This document shows positions 1 through 7,868 of a stretch of 43,964 bases of DNA, piece after piece (positions within the stretch are counted from its first letter, which is position 1; each line of letters starts with the position of its first letter). The notes under the pieces are model-generated. The model was not told the origin of the DNA and searched no databases. It worked only from the letters and a program-made list of their open reading frames with translations. The position numbers were made by a program, and so were the translations under genes. This DNA comes from CALJIC01 sp039805565 (GTDB taxonomy: Bacteria; Chloroflexota; Chloroflexia; Chloroflexales; Roseiflexaceae): NCBI GenBank assembly GCA_039805565.1, contig JBDLTZ010000188.1:1-43964 (forward strand), in the 5' to 3' direction.

Positions 1-24
1 CTGCATCAGCAGGGCGCCCCGCGC

Positions 25-131
25 TCACTCAAGCCTCACGGCACTCGGCTTCGCCGAGAACGCCTTCCGCGTGCAGCACGAAAGCCTCAAGTCTTGAAAC
101 GCGGCTCTCAGCACTCAAGACTCAGCACGCG
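25..131. repeat. Intergenic repeat with period-7 edges, downstream of cysK
   Basis: The stretch ahead of the cysK stop is built from CTCAAG/CTCAG words, partly spaced by 7 nt, around a core holding the hairpin CTCGGC-TTC-GCCGAG (44-58). The segment from about 36 to 100 aligns over about 65 bp with the reverse complement of 24106-24171, including the shared word AACGCCTTC. The hairpin could also act as the cysK terminator, since cysK is read leftwards into it. No gene is seen in 1-134. Confidence 0.55.
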
Positions 132-134
132 CCG

Positions 135-1064
135 CTACGCCTCATCGCTGTACAGCGGCGTGCTCAGGTAGCGCTCGCCGTTGCTGGCCGACACGAAGAC
201 GATCAGCTTGCCGGCGTTCTCGGGGCGGCGGGCCACCTGGAGGGCGGCGTAGGCCGCGGCGCCCGAGCTGATCCCCACCAGCAGCCCCTCCTCCTTTGCC
301 AGGCGACGGGCAGTCTCGAAGGCGCTGTCGTTCGAGACCTGGAGCACCTCGTCGTAGGCTTCGGTGTTCAGCACGTCCGGCACGAAGCCCGCGCCGATGC
401 CCTGGATCTTATGCGGCCCCGGCTTCCCGCCCGAGAGCACCGGCGAGGCCTCAGGCTCCACCGCGATCACCTGGAACGAGGGCTTGCGTGACTTGATGAC
501 CTCGGAGACGCCGGTAAGCGTCCCGCCCGTGCCCACTCCGGCGATCAGGATATCGATCTGGCCGTCGGTGTCATTCCACAGCTCCTCGGCCGTAGTGCGG
601 CGGTGGATCTCCGGGTTGGCCGGGTTCTTGAACTGCTGCGGCACCCAGGCGTTCGGCATCTCAGCGGCGATCGCCTCGGCCTGCGCGATCGCGCCGCGCA
701 TGCCCTCGGTGCCCGGGGTAAGCACCAGCTCGGCGCCGAAGCCCCGTAGCAGCTTGCGCCGCTCCACGCTCATCGTCTCGGGCATCGTCAGGACGATCTT
801 GTAGCCCTTGGCCGCGGCCACGAAGGCCAGGCCGATGCCAGTGTTCCCGCTCGTCGGCTCCACGATGACGGTCTGGCCGGGGGTGATGCGCCCCTCGCGC
901 TCGGCTGCCTCGATCATCGCCAGGCCGATGCGGTCCTTCACGCTGCCGGCCGGGTTGAACCACTCCAGCTTCGCGAGCACCGTGGCCTGCGTATCGTTCA
1001 CGCGGTTCAGCTTCACCAGCGGCGTCCCGCCCACCAGCTCCGTGATACTGTTGTAGACTCGCAT
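135..1064 (-). CDS. cysK: Cysteine synthase (O-acetylserine sulfhydrylase)
   Basis: PLP enzyme that joins O-acetylserine and sulfide to make cysteine in the cytoplasm. The protein is 309 residues, the normal family length. It carries the PLP lysine in NPAGSVKDR (K43), the substrate loop TSGNTG, the phosphate-binding GTGGTLTG and a C-terminal SSGAA segment. An upstream in-frame ATG at 1088 would add 8 residues. The start at 1064 is preferred because it begins the conserved MRVYNSITELVGG block and has a purine-rich AGGGAC site just before it. It stands alone, with its own consensus promoter at 1110-1138. CysK and CysM are hard to separate by eye. CysK fits best because of the length and the GTGGT segment. 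Confidence 0.93.
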   Translation of the reverse strand: MRVYNSITELVGGTPLVKLNRVNDTQATVLAKLEWFNPAGSVKDRIGLAMIEAAEREGRITPGQTVIVEPTSGNTGIGLAFVAAAKGYKIVLTMPETMSVERRKLLRGFGAELVLTPGTEGMRGAIAQAEAIAAEMPNAWVPQQFKNPANPEIHRRTTAEELWNDTDGQIDILIAGVGTGGTLTGVSEVIKSRKPSFQVIAVEPEASPVLSGGKPGPHKIQGIGAGFVPDVLNTEAYDEVLQVSNDSAFETARRLAKEEGLLVGISSGAAAYAALQVARRPENAGKLIVFVSASNGERYLSTPLYSDEA

Positions 1065-1109
1065 ATCTGTCCCTGCCTTATCTTGCATTTGTTACGCAAC
1101 TTTACGATT

Positions 1110-1138
1110 ATTGTACCCCCGTGGGGTAGCCGCGTCAA
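1110..1138 (-). promoter_or_regulatory. Sigma-70 type promoter of cysK
   Basis: Read on the minus strand, TTGACG (1138-1133) and TACAAT (1115-1110) are separated by exactly 17 nt. The predicted transcript start is near 1103, giving a leader of about 40 nt before the cysK start at 1064. Confidence 0.7.
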
Positions 1139-1335
1139 GCGCGGTGCAACACCCGACGGGTATGGTACGTCCTACAGTGGTAAACTGATATCGAGCAGTT
1201 CGATCTGAAAATGCAGGTGTGCGCGGGCGCAGACCGGAGGGTTGGGGACACAGCCCCCCGAGAGCCCCTTTCCCCTGCTCTTAGGTCCAGCAGGACTGCT
1301 GTATCGCTGCCTCAGCAGCGAGAAGGAGCACCACG

Positions 1336-1791
1336 ATGAGCGAGGACCCCACCCGCACGACGCCGGACCGGGACACGCCGGATCTAAAGGAGGAGCTGCG
1401 CGAGATGGGCCAGCAGCTGGAGCGGGCCTTCCGCGCGGTGGTCGAGAGCGAGCGCACCAAGCAGCTCCAGCGCGACGTCGCTACCGGCGTCCGCGAGGTC
1501 ACCTCGCAGCTGCGGTCGGCCATCGACTCGATGCAGCAGGACCCCCGCGTGCAGCAGGCCGAGACCCGCGGCCGCGAGGCGGTGTCCAACATCCGCGAGA
1601 CCAAGCTCGCGCACGACCTGCAGGACACCTTCGTGACTGGCCTGTCGAGCCTCAACGCGCAGCTCCGCAAGCTCGTCGAGCGCATCGAGCAGGAGACGAG
1701 CGCGCCGCCTGCCGCGAGCACCCCCTCGCAGCAGGTGCCGATCGACCACGATCCGCCGGCCACCGGCGAGACGCGCAAGCTCGACGAGTAG
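1336..1791 (+). CDS. Small charged helical protein, function unknown
   Basis: A 151-residue protein with no recognised domain. Residues about 15-110 are rich in Glu, Arg, Gln and Leu with heptad-like spacing and read as long amphipathic helices. Residues about 112-151 are Pro/Ala/Ser/Asp-rich and probably disordered. There is no signal peptide or membrane segment. The start ATG follows GAGAAGGAGC at a suitable distance. A perfect 13-bp hairpin follows the stop, so the gene is probably transcribed alone. A distant resemblance to apolipoprotein-like or phasin-like helical proteins is possible but cannot be shown here. Confidence 0.75.
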   Translation: MSEDPTRTTPDRDTPDLKEELREMGQQLERAFRAVVESERTKQLQRDVATGVREVTSQLRSAIDSMQQDPRVQQAETRGREAVSNIRETKLAHDLQDTFVTGLSSLNAQLRKLVERIEQETSAPPAASTPSQQVPIDHDPPATGETRKLDE

Positions 1792-1814
1792 CGCATCGCT
1801 TGACGGACAACGTC

Positions 1815-1844
1815 GCGGGCGCGGAGAATGCTCTCCGCGCCCGC
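1815..1844. terminator. Bidirectional hairpin between convergent genes
   Basis: Perfect 13-bp stem (1815-1827 with 1832-1844) and a 4-nt ATGC loop, followed by a T/C-rich stretch. It lies between the stops of the 1336 gene (plus) and the 1861 gene (minus), so it can end both transcripts. Confidence 0.75.
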
Positions 1845-1860
1845 TTCACTTCCTGGGGAT

Positions 1861-2061
1861 CTACGGCTTGCCGCCGTTCTGCCGCGACCGCTCCTTGTGG
1901 AACTTGTTGATCGCCCGGCCCCACTCCTTCTCCTGCTGCCGCCGGTCGGCCTTAACCGTTGCCGGCTTGCTGGTCTGCTTACGCAGGCGCTCGAAGCTCT
2001 GGCCCTCGTCCTCGTCGTCCCACGCGTCCGGGTCGTACTCGTGCGGCTTGATGCTCGTCAT
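1861..2061 (-). CDS. Small acidic/basic hypothetical protein
   Basis: A 66-residue protein. The N-terminal half is acidic (a DPDAWDDEDEG segment) and the C-terminal half is rich in Lys, Arg and Gln (QQEKEWGRAINKFHKERSR). No domain is recognised and there is no signal peptide. The ATG is preceded by GTGGAGA about 8 nt upstream. It converges on the 1336 gene with a shared hairpin terminator between them. Coding status rests on the start signal, the biased residue distribution and the terminator placement. Confidence 0.55.
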   Translation of the reverse strand: MTSIKPHEYDPDAWDDEDEGQSFERLRKQTSKPATVKADRRQQEKEWGRAINKFHKERSRQNGGKP

Positions 2062-2120
2062 CGGGGTCGGTCTCCACTAGCTCAGGATATCGTCGACAGC
2101 GTGCAATCGCCCGTGTCGCC

Positions 2121-2181
2121 GACTCCGCCACCGGGAGCCCCTGCCGGCGCAAGCCGGCATGTGGGAGGCGGCAGCGGAGTC
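2121..2181. other. Long imperfect hairpin with a GCAA tetraloop
   Basis: Outer stem GACTCCGC (2121-2128) pairs with GCGGAGTC (2174-2181). The inner stem TGCCGGC (2142-2148) pairs with GCCGGCA (2153-2159) around a GCAA tetraloop, with a CCC/GGG pairing between them. It lies in the 318-nt gap between the divergent 1861 gene and azlC. Nothing else but the azlC -10 region is seen in that gap. It may be a structured RNA, a regulatory site or a mobile palindrome. Confidence 0.4.
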
Positions 2182-2333
2182 AGCGAGCGACCGAGCTCAC
2201 CGACACCCGGCGCACCGCAACCACCGTACACATACCTGCCTCCCTTCCGCGCGGGTAACCCGCGCCTCTTCGCTGCACGCGCCTACTCTACCACACCCCG
2301 CGCCGCTGTCCATCCGGCAATCGGCAGAGGCCG

Positions 2334-2342
2334 TGGTATACT
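2334..2342 (+). promoter_or_regulatory. Extended -10 promoter of azlCD
   Basis: TGG followed directly by TATACT is an extended -10 element (TGn plus hexamer). No good -35 is visible 17 nt upstream, as is usual for extended -10 promoters. Transcript start would be near 2349, about 30 nt before the azlC ATG. Confidence 0.45.
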
Positions 2343-2379
2343 CACCGCCGCTGCTCCACCTACGACGAAAGGTTCCCCG

Positions 2380-3090
2380 ATGTCCCCACGCGCGGAGTTC
2401 TTCGCCGGCGCGCGCGACCAGCTGCCGATCCTGCTTGGCGTGGCACCGTTCGGGGCGATCTACGGCGTGCTCGCACTGAGCGCCGGGCTCTCGCCGGCCG
2501 CCGCGCAGGCGATGTCGGCGATCGTCTTCGCTGGCTCCAGCCAGTTTGTGGGCGCCGGGCTGTTCGCTGCGGCGACGCCGTGGCCGGTGATCGTGCTCAC
2601 CACGCTCGTGATCAATCTGCGCCACGCACTCTACTCGGCCTCGCTCGCGCCGCACCTGGCGCACCTGCCTGCCCGCTGGAAGCTGCCGCTGGCCTATCTG
2701 CTCACCGACGAAGCGTACGCGGTGACGATCCGCCGCTACCGCGAGCCGGGTGGCCCGGGCGAGCGCCACTGGTACCTGCTCGGCACCGCGCTGGCGCTCT
2801 GGCTCACATGGCAGCTCTCCACCGCCGTCGGCGTGTTCCTTGGCGCGCAGGTACCGGCCGGCTGGGGGCTGGACTTCGCGCTGCCGCTGACCTTCATCGC
2901 GCTGCTGGTGCCCACGCTCAAGGATCGCCCGACGCTGCTGGCCGCGCTGGTGGCGGCCGCAGTGGCGCTGCTTGGCGCCGGGCTGCCCTACAAGCTCGGC
3001 CTGATGGCGGCTGCATGCGCCGGGATCGCGGCCGGCGTCGCCGCCTCGCGCGCGCGCCGCGGCCCGCAGCTCCAGGAGGTCTACCCGTGA
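2380..3090 (+). CDS. azlC: AzlC-family branched-chain amino acid exporter, large subunit
   Basis: Inner-membrane subunit of an AzlCD-type exporter, which moves branched-chain amino acids or analogues out of the cell together with AzlD. The protein is 236 residues with many hydrophobic segments. It carries family landmarks near the N-terminus: PILLGVAPFGAIYGVLA, IVFAGSSQFV and the VINLRHALYSASLAPHL block, followed by LLTDEAYA. The open frame extends upstream to 1828, but ATG 2380 is chosen because the conserved domain begins there and GAAAGG precedes it. The stop overlaps the GTG of azlD by 4 nt, so the two are translationally coupled. Confidence 0.9.
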   Translation: MSPRAEFFAGARDQLPILLGVAPFGAIYGVLALSAGLSPAAAQAMSAIVFAGSSQFVGAGLFAAATPWPVIVLTTLVINLRHALYSASLAPHLAHLPARWKLPLAYLLTDEAYAVTIRRYREPGGPGERHWYLLGTALALWLTWQLSTAVGVFLGAQVPAGWGLDFALPLTFIALLVPTLKDRPTLLAALVAAAVALLGAGLPYKLGLMAAACAGIAAGVAASRARRGPQLQEVYP

Positions 3091-3413
3091 GCGAGCCCGT
3101 GATCTGGACCACCATGGCCGCCATGGGGCTGGTCACCTTCCTCACACGGCTGTCGTTCATCGCCGCGTGGAGCCGCATCAGCGTCCCGCCGCTTGTCCGC
3201 GATGCGCTGAGCTACGTGCCCGCGGCGGTCCTCTCGGCGATCATCGCGCCCGAGCTGCTGATGCCCGGCGGCACGCCGGACCTCTCGCTCGGCAACGAGC
3301 GCCTGCTCGCCGGGCTGGCGGCGGCGCTCGTCGCGTGGCGCTCGGGCAGCGCCCTGCTCACCATCGTCGTCGGGACGGCGGTGCTGCTGGTGGTGCGTCT
3401 GATCGGGGGTTAG
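3087..3413 (+). CDS. azlD: AzlD-family exporter small subunit
   Basis: Small partner of AzlC in the amino-acid exporter. It has 108 residues, the usual AzlD length, and about four hydrophobic helices. Typical AzlD text is visible: TFLTRLSFIAA, LSYVPAAVLSAIIAPELL and LAGLAAALVAWRSGSALLTIVVGTAVLLV. The GTG start is fixed by AGGAGGT at 3074-3080 and by the GTGA overlap with the azlC stop. The frame is open further upstream, but that part is only the shadow of azlC. Confidence 0.88.
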   Translation: MSEPVIWTTMAAMGLVTFLTRLSFIAAWSRISVPPLVRDALSYVPAAVLSAIIAPELLMPGGTPDLSLGNERLLAGLAAALVAWRSGSALLTIVVGTAVLLVVRLIGG

Positions 3414-3461
3414 CGCACTGCGCCGACGGCCCGCTGCACGCCTGAACACGGCGGGGCCGCT

Positions 3462-3477
3462 GCCCCTGAGCAGGGGC
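3462..3477 (+). terminator. Weak hairpin after azlD
   Basis: GCCCCT-GAGC-AGGGGC lies 50 nt after the azlD stop within a GC-rich stretch, with no T-run. The rest of 3414-3733 shows no supported gene. It contains a short palindrome around CCTGATCAGG (3671-3680 region). Confidence 0.4.
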
Positions 3478-3733
3478 CGTCCCGGTAGCACATCTGGCCG
3501 CTCCTCCCACTGATCGACGGCGCGACGAACCGCGCGCCACGGTCCAGCGGGTAGGATGAAGCCGAGGACGGTGAGGAGTCGGGGGTGTGTGGCGATTGTA
3601 CGATCAGCCGCTGAAGATCTCTATCCGGCGAACGACGTAGCCTGGGTATGTAGCTGGGCGGCACGCCCGACCTGATCAGGCGTGGGCCGTGTAGTACGCT
3701 GGCCACGCGGCGCACAACCAGGAGAACAGCAGA

Positions 3734-3934
3734 GTGGACACGCTGACCGACAACGAGCGGGCGATTCTGGACGGCCTGTTTGCGAAGGCCACGCTGCCGG
3801 GGTACGACGCCGCGCTCGACACGACCGAGGAGGAGCGCCGTGTGGCGGTGAAGCACCTGATACACTGCCTGGCCGAGCTCACGCGGCGTGGTGCGCGGGC
3901 GCATCTCGTCGTCGAGCCGCCCCCCCACGAGTAG
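3734..3934 (+). CDS. Small hypothetical protein
   Basis: A 66-residue soluble protein, acidic in the middle (DTTEEERR), with a helix-like C-terminal half (VAVKHLIHCLAELTRRG) ending in PPPHE. No family is recognised. The GTG start is supported by AGGAGA about 9 nt upstream. It lies between azlD and another small protein on the same strand, but with no obvious operon link. Confidence 0.5.
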   Translation: MDTLTDNERAILDGLFAKATLPGYDAALDTTEEERRVAVKHLIHCLAELTRRGARAHLVVEPPPHE

Positions 3935-4088
3935 CCTCTTTCCGCCCCCGAGAGCACACCGGCTGGCTCCGATCTCGTACTGTGCCGCGATCGTCACCGC
4001 TCCGACACGATGAGGCGGCGCAAGTCCTGCTAGGATGCGTCGCAACGCGCCCGAGCTACGGCGCGCGGAGCCAAGGAGCATCACCGGC

Positions 4089-4313
4089 ATGGACGAGTTC
4101 ACGACCCTTGACGAGTACCGCCTGCTGCGTCGCCAGCTCGTCGCGACCGCCAACGTGCTGCTCGGGCGGAGTGACCACGCGAGCCGCCTGCTGCTCCTCG
4201 ACGCCGCCGGGTTCCTCTGGACGTACTGTGCCGACTGCTCCGCCGACCTCGGCGCCTACCGCAGCGTACGATGCCATCGCTGCGGCGCCGACCAGCCGTG
4301 GGCGGCGAACTGA
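4089..4313 (+). CDS. Small protein with a C-terminal zinc-ribbon-like CxxC pair
   Basis: A 74-residue protein. The first 50 residues look helical (LDEYRLLRRQLVATANVLLG, HASRLLLLDAAGFLW). The C-terminus has CADC followed 15 residues later by CHRC, the spacing of a small zinc ribbon. The open frame begins at 4035, but ATG 4089 is preferred because AAGGAGC lies just upstream. Its stop is 10 nt from the convergent stop of the hydrolase. Function is unknown. Zinc binding is inferred only from the four cysteines. Confidence 0.6.
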   Translation: MDEFTTLDEYRLLRRQLVATANVLLGRSDHASRLLLLDAAGFLWTYCADCSADLGAYRSVRCHRCGADQPWAAN

Positions 4314-4323
4314 CCACACGGCC

Positions 4324-5193
4324 TCACAGGTCTGCCAGGAAGTCCAGCATTTCCGCGTTGACGCGGGGCCAGGCCTGCTGCTGGACCCAGTGCGAGACGC
4401 CCGGCAGCGTGCGGACGCGCAGGTCCCGCACGAAGCGCTCGTGGCCCGGCACCAGCTCCGGCCCAAGATAGGTGTCCGCCTCGCCCCACAGCAGCAGCGT
4501 CGGCGCCTCCACCCGCATCCTCGTGCCGCGGAACATCCCGCGCGTCCCGCCCCGCCCGCTGGCCCGGTAGTAGGCCAGGGCCGACCGCAGCGCGCCGGGC
4601 CGCCCCAGCGCCTGCCGGTAGAGGCGTAGATCCTCGTCGCTGAAGGTGCCGTCGTCGCCCGTGTCCGTGCGGAAACCTCGCGGGATGAAGGCGTAGTGCC
4701 CGGAGCTGAGCGCGGCTTCGGGCAGCCACGGCAGCAGGAAGAACCCCATGTACCACGAGCGCCGCATCTGGCGCGAGTTCCCCCTCAGGTGCTCGGCGAA
4801 CAGCGCCGGGTGCGGGCAGTTCAGCGCGATCAGCCGCTCGACGCGCCACGGCCGCGTGATCGCCAGCCCCCAGGCCACGGCCCCGCCCCAGTCGTGCCCC
4901 GCCACCACGGCTCGCTCGAACCCCAGCTCCCGGATCAGCTCCGACACATCGTGCACCAGCACGTCCTGCTCGTATCCCCAGCGCGGCTTCTCGGTCTCGT
5001 TGTAGCCCCGCATGTCGGGCGCCACCACTGTGAAGCGCTCGCTCAGCGGCCCGATCTGGTGCCGCCACGACCACCACAGCTCGGGGAAGCCATGCAGCAG
5101 CAGCACCAGGCGCGGCCCGCTGCCGGCCCGGACGTAGTGGAACCGCACGCCGTTGATGCGCGCGTAGTGGTGCTCGAAGTCGTTCGGCTGCAT
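4324..5193 (-). CDS. Alpha/beta hydrolase, epoxide-hydrolase-like
   Basis: A 289-residue alpha/beta-fold hydrolase. It has the oxyanion segment HGFPE (34-38), followed by the WWSWRHQ text typical of epoxide hydrolases. The nucleophile elbow GHDWGG places Asp101 as nucleophile, with likely acid Asp240 (GEADTYLG) and base His268 (GVSHWV). An Asp nucleophile points to epoxide hydrolase or haloalkane dehalogenase rather than an esterase. Epoxide hydrolase is favoured by the HGFPELWWSWR context. There is no signal peptide, so it is probably cytoplasmic. ATG 5193 is chosen over 5217 because GGAGGAG lies 8 nt before it. The physiological substrate is unknown. Confidence 0.85.
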   Translation of the reverse strand: MQPNDFEHHYARINGVRFHYVRAGSGPRLVLLLHGFPELWWSWRHQIGPLSERFTVVAPDMRGYNETEKPRWGYEQDVLVHDVSELIRELGFERAVVAGHDWGGAVAWGLAITRPWRVERLIALNCPHPALFAEHLRGNSRQMRRSWYMGFFLLPWLPEAALSSGHYAFIPRGFRTDTGDDGTFSDEDLRLYRQALGRPGALRSALAYYRASGRGGTRGMFRGTRMRVEAPTLLLWGEADTYLGPELVPGHERFVRDLRVRTLPGVSHWVQQQAWPRVNAEMLDFLADL

Positions 5194-5326
5194 AGTGCTG
5201 ACTCCTCCCTCCGTCAACCTACTGCGCTATCGTATCACGGTTGCGGGATCGCAGTCTGCGGCCCGCGCTCACGCCCATGACGCACATGGGTCACCTGCGG
5301 GCACGCGAAAGTACTGCCTTCTGTGG

Positions 5327-5355
5327 TTGACTCAGCCCCGGCCCTCAGGTACAAT
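5327..5355 (+). promoter_or_regulatory. Consensus sigma-70 promoter
   Basis: TTGACT (5327-5332) and TACAAT (5350-5355) are separated by exactly 17 nt. Transcription would start near 5362 and run through about 310 nt before the first convincing start codon at 5673. The 5194-5672 gap holds no other supported gene. A longer frame from 5412 is open but lacks a ribosome site and protein-like composition. Confidence 0.65.
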
Positions 5356-5672
5356 ACCGTACCATGGATGCGTGAAAGCAATCACAATCGGAGTCGCGGC
5401 ACAGATAATGCTTGCACCACGCCCGAGTGCCGGCGCTCCCACCGCCGCTCGTTGCTACACCTGGCGTAGCCCCCGGACACAGACGTCCCCAACCTGATCA
5501 TAGACGACTTCCAAAAGCATACCGCCAACCTGTCGCCCTGCTGCGCACATACGCTACAGCCGATGGATGGCAGCGGTTGTATTCTCGATACGCTGAACTC
5601 AGGCGCGAGGCGAAGGTGAAGCGCGGTCCCGCGTGTGCCCCTCACCCACCCCGCGCCACAAAAGGACGCAAC

Positions 5673-5903
5673 ATGATCAGCATGCACGACATGGATCCCC
5701 AGGCCCGCCTGGCTCACGCAGCCCGCCTCGCCGAGGCTGAGGAGCACCGCCTGGCCGAGCTTACCGCAAAGCCCGAGAGAAGCAGAGCCCCTACGTCCAC
5801 CCGCGCACGCGCGGCCCAGGCGCTCATCGCGTGGGGCCACTGGCTCGACGGCCGCGACGAGCTCCGGCCACGCTACGACGCTGAGCAGGAGGGCGCGTAC
5901 TAG
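5673..5903 (+). CDS. Small hypothetical protein
   Basis: A 76-residue soluble protein. The N-terminal part (DPQARLAHAARLAEAEEHRLAEL) is a strongly predicted helix. The C-terminal part, with AAQALIAWGHWLDGRDELRP, looks like a second amphipathic helix. No family is recognised. The frame is open upstream to 5412, but ATG 5673 has AAAGGA at 5661-5666 and begins the compositionally coherent part. A consensus promoter lies 310 nt upstream and a 14-bp hairpin lies just after the stop, so this is probably a single-gene transcript. Confidence 0.6.
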   Translation: MISMHDMDPQARLAHAARLAEAEEHRLAELTAKPERSRAPTSTRARAAQALIAWGHWLDGRDELRPRYDAEQEGAY

Positions 5904-5919
5904 AACGTCAAACACTGAA

Positions 5920-5959
5920 GAGGGCCGGATCGAAGTGGCAGCACGTCGATCCGGCCCTC
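5920..5959 (+). terminator. Strong hairpin after the small gene at 5673
   Basis: A perfect 14-bp stem (5920-5933 with 5946-5959) around a 12-nt loop begins 17 nt after the stop. There is no clear T-run, only a GGCGTTTGGGG tail. Confidence 0.7.
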
Positions 5960-6087
5960 GGCGTTTGGGGCGCTGAAGACTCGCCAGCGCGTATCGTGTA
6001 GGGGAGTATCTCCCACCCTGCACGGGATATTCTTCCCGTAGACCCGGCCGCGCCGATGTGCTATTCTTAAGGCTATCCGTCCGAAAC

Positions 6088-6095
6088 GAACGTTC
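6088..6095. promoter_or_regulatory. Possible operator upstream of the acyl-CoA ligase
   Basis: GAACGTTC is a perfect palindrome in the context GAAAC-GAAC-GTTCA, about 40 nt before the ligase start. TetR-type fatty-acid regulators bind AAC/GTT palindromes, but this single short site is only suggestive. Confidence 0.2.
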
Positions 6096-6134
6096 AAACC
6101 GCTGCGCGTCGCGCGGCAGACACCCGGGGGAGCT

Positions 6135-7868
6135 ATGCTCATCGAAGAGGTCGTCGCCCGGCAGCACGCGGTGCGCCCGGCGCCTGAGACACTCGACATC
6201 CCCTTTCGCCACCTCGGCGAGATGGTGGATCAGACCTGCGCGCGCTACGCCACCCAGCACGCCTTCACTGCCGTGCTGCCGAATGGGATGTTCGGCACCC
6301 TGAGCTTCCAGCAGGTCCAGCACCACACCGACGCCTTCGCCGCCTACCTGCGCGAGTGCCTCGGCCTCGCGCCAGGGGACCGCGTCGCGCTCCAGATGCC
6401 GAACAGCCTGGCCTACCCGCTGTGCGCTTTCGGCATCCTTAAGGCCGGCTGCGTGCTCGTCAACGTCAATCCGCTCTACACCCCCTCGGAGATGTCGCAC
6501 CAGCTGCGCGACAGCGGTGCCCGCGCGATCGTGATCGTGGACCTGTTCGCCGACAAGCTCGCCGATGCCCTGCCCGGGTCTGATGTCGCGCACGTCGTTC
6601 TGGCGAGCGTCACCGATCTGTTCCCAGCCATCCCCGGCTTCATCGCCTACAATGTGATGAAGTACTGGGACCGCCGCATCCCGCCCTGCCCGGTGCCGTC
6701 CACCACGCTTGCGGCGGCGCTCGCCGAGGGCGCGGCCGCTCTGCACCGGCGTCACGCCGACCCGGCCGGCTACACTGGCGACCTTACCCCCGACAGCCTC
6801 GCGGCGCTCCAGTACACCGGCGGCACCACCGGCGTCAGCAAGGGCGCGATGCTCACCCACCGCAACCTGCTCGCCAACGTCATGCAGCTCGACGCCCACG
6901 TGGCAGGGCGCGTGACCTACGGGCGCGAGTGCGCCCTGGCCGTGCTGCCGCTGTACCACATTTTCGCCTTCACCGCCAACCTGCTCTACTTCTTCTACGC
7001 CGGCGCGCGCAACATCCTGGTGGCCAACCCACGCCCGCTCAGCAATCTCCAGCGCGCGGTGGAGAACTACCCGATCACCTGGGTGCCAGGTGTCAACACC
7101 CTCTTCAACGGCCTCCTGAACGAGGAGTGGTTCGCCGACGAGCTGCCGCGCACCCTCCGTGGCTCGCTAGCGGGCGGCACCGCGCTGCACGAGGCCGTGG
7201 CGCACCGCTGGCAGGAGGTCACCCGCACGCCGGTGATCGAGGGGTACGGCCTCACCGAGGCCTCGCCAGTGGTCACCCTCAACCCGCTCGACGAAGGCAA
7301 CCGCGTCGGCACGATCGGACGCCCGCTGCTGGGTACTGAGGTGCGGCTGGTGGCCTCCGACGGGCGCGACGTGCTGCCGGGCGAACCGGGGGAGCTGGCG
7401 GTGCGCGGCCCGCAGGTGATGCGCGGCTACTGGCAGCGCCCCGATGAGACCGACCACGTCCTGCGCGACGGCTGGCTCTACACGGGGGATATCGCCACCA
7501 TAGACGCCGATGGCTACCTCAAGATCGTGGACCGCAAGAAGGATCTGATCCTCGTCAGCGGCTTCAACGTCTACCCGAACGAGGTCGAGGACTGCATCGC
7601 CAAGCTCGCGGGCGTGGCTGAGGTCGCGGTAGTAGGCGTGCCTGACGGCGCCGCGGGTGAGCTGGTGCGGGCCTACGTGGTGCCTGCGACCGGCGCGCGA
7701 ATCACTCCGGAGACGGTCCGCGAGCACTGCCGGCGCTTCCTCACCGGCTACAAGGTGCCGCGGCAGGTCGAGCTGCGGTCGGAGCTGCCGAAGAGCCCGG
7801 TGGGTAAAGTGCTGCGCCGGGAGCTGCGCGATGAGGCGCTGGGGACAGCGGGAGGACAGCGTGGTTAG
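6135..7868 (+). CDS. fadD: Long-chain fatty acid--CoA ligase
   Basis: AMP-forming ligase that activates fatty acids to acyl-CoA for beta-oxidation or lipid synthesis, probably at the inner face of the membrane. The protein is 577 residues. The P-loop-like YTGGTTGVSKGA, the GYGLTEASP motif, WLYTGD and KIVDRKKDLILVSGFNVYP (the hinge and fatty-acid signature region) are in the expected order, and the C-terminal lysine motif SPVGKVLRRELR is present. The order and text match the FadD branch of the family. ATG 6135 follows GGGGGAG. The stop overlaps the next gene by 8 nt, which suggests coupled translation with the transporter. Confidence 0.9.
   Translation: MLIEEVVARQHAVRPAPETLDIPFRHLGEMVDQTCARYATQHAFTAVLPNGMFGTLSFQQVQHHTDAFAAYLRECLGLAPGDRVALQMPNSLAYPLCAFGILKAGCVLVNVNPLYTPSEMSHQLRDSGARAIVIVDLFADKLADALPGSDVAHVVLASVTDLFPAIPGFIAYNVMKYWDRRIPPCPVPSTTLAAALAEGAAALHRRHADPAGYTGDLTPDSLAALQYTGGTTGVSKGAMLTHRNLLANVMQLDAHVAGRVTYGRECALAVLPLYHIFAFTANLLYFFYAGARNILVANPRPLSNLQRAVENYPITWVPGVNTLFNGLLNEEWFADELPRTLRGSLAGGTALHEAVAHRWQEVTRTPVIEGYGLTEASPVVTLNPLDEGNRVGTIGRPLLGTEVRLVASDGRDVLPGEPGELAVRGPQVMRGYWQRPDETDHVLRDGWLYTGDIATIDADGYLKIVDRKKDLILVSGFNVYPNEVEDCIAKLAGVAEVAVVGVPDGAAGELVRAYVVPATGARITPETVREHCRRFLTGYKVPRQVELRSELPKSPVGKVLRRELRDEALGTAGGQRG

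Noticed and set aside
5412..5672. Upstream extension of the small gene at 5673
   Set aside because: No ribosome site and Pro/Ala-rich composition unlike the following part. The start at 5673 has AAAGGA.
5382..6959. Minus-strand open frame of 525 codons
   Set aside because: It crosses a strong promoter, a terminator and the start of fadD on the other strand, with no recognisable domain.
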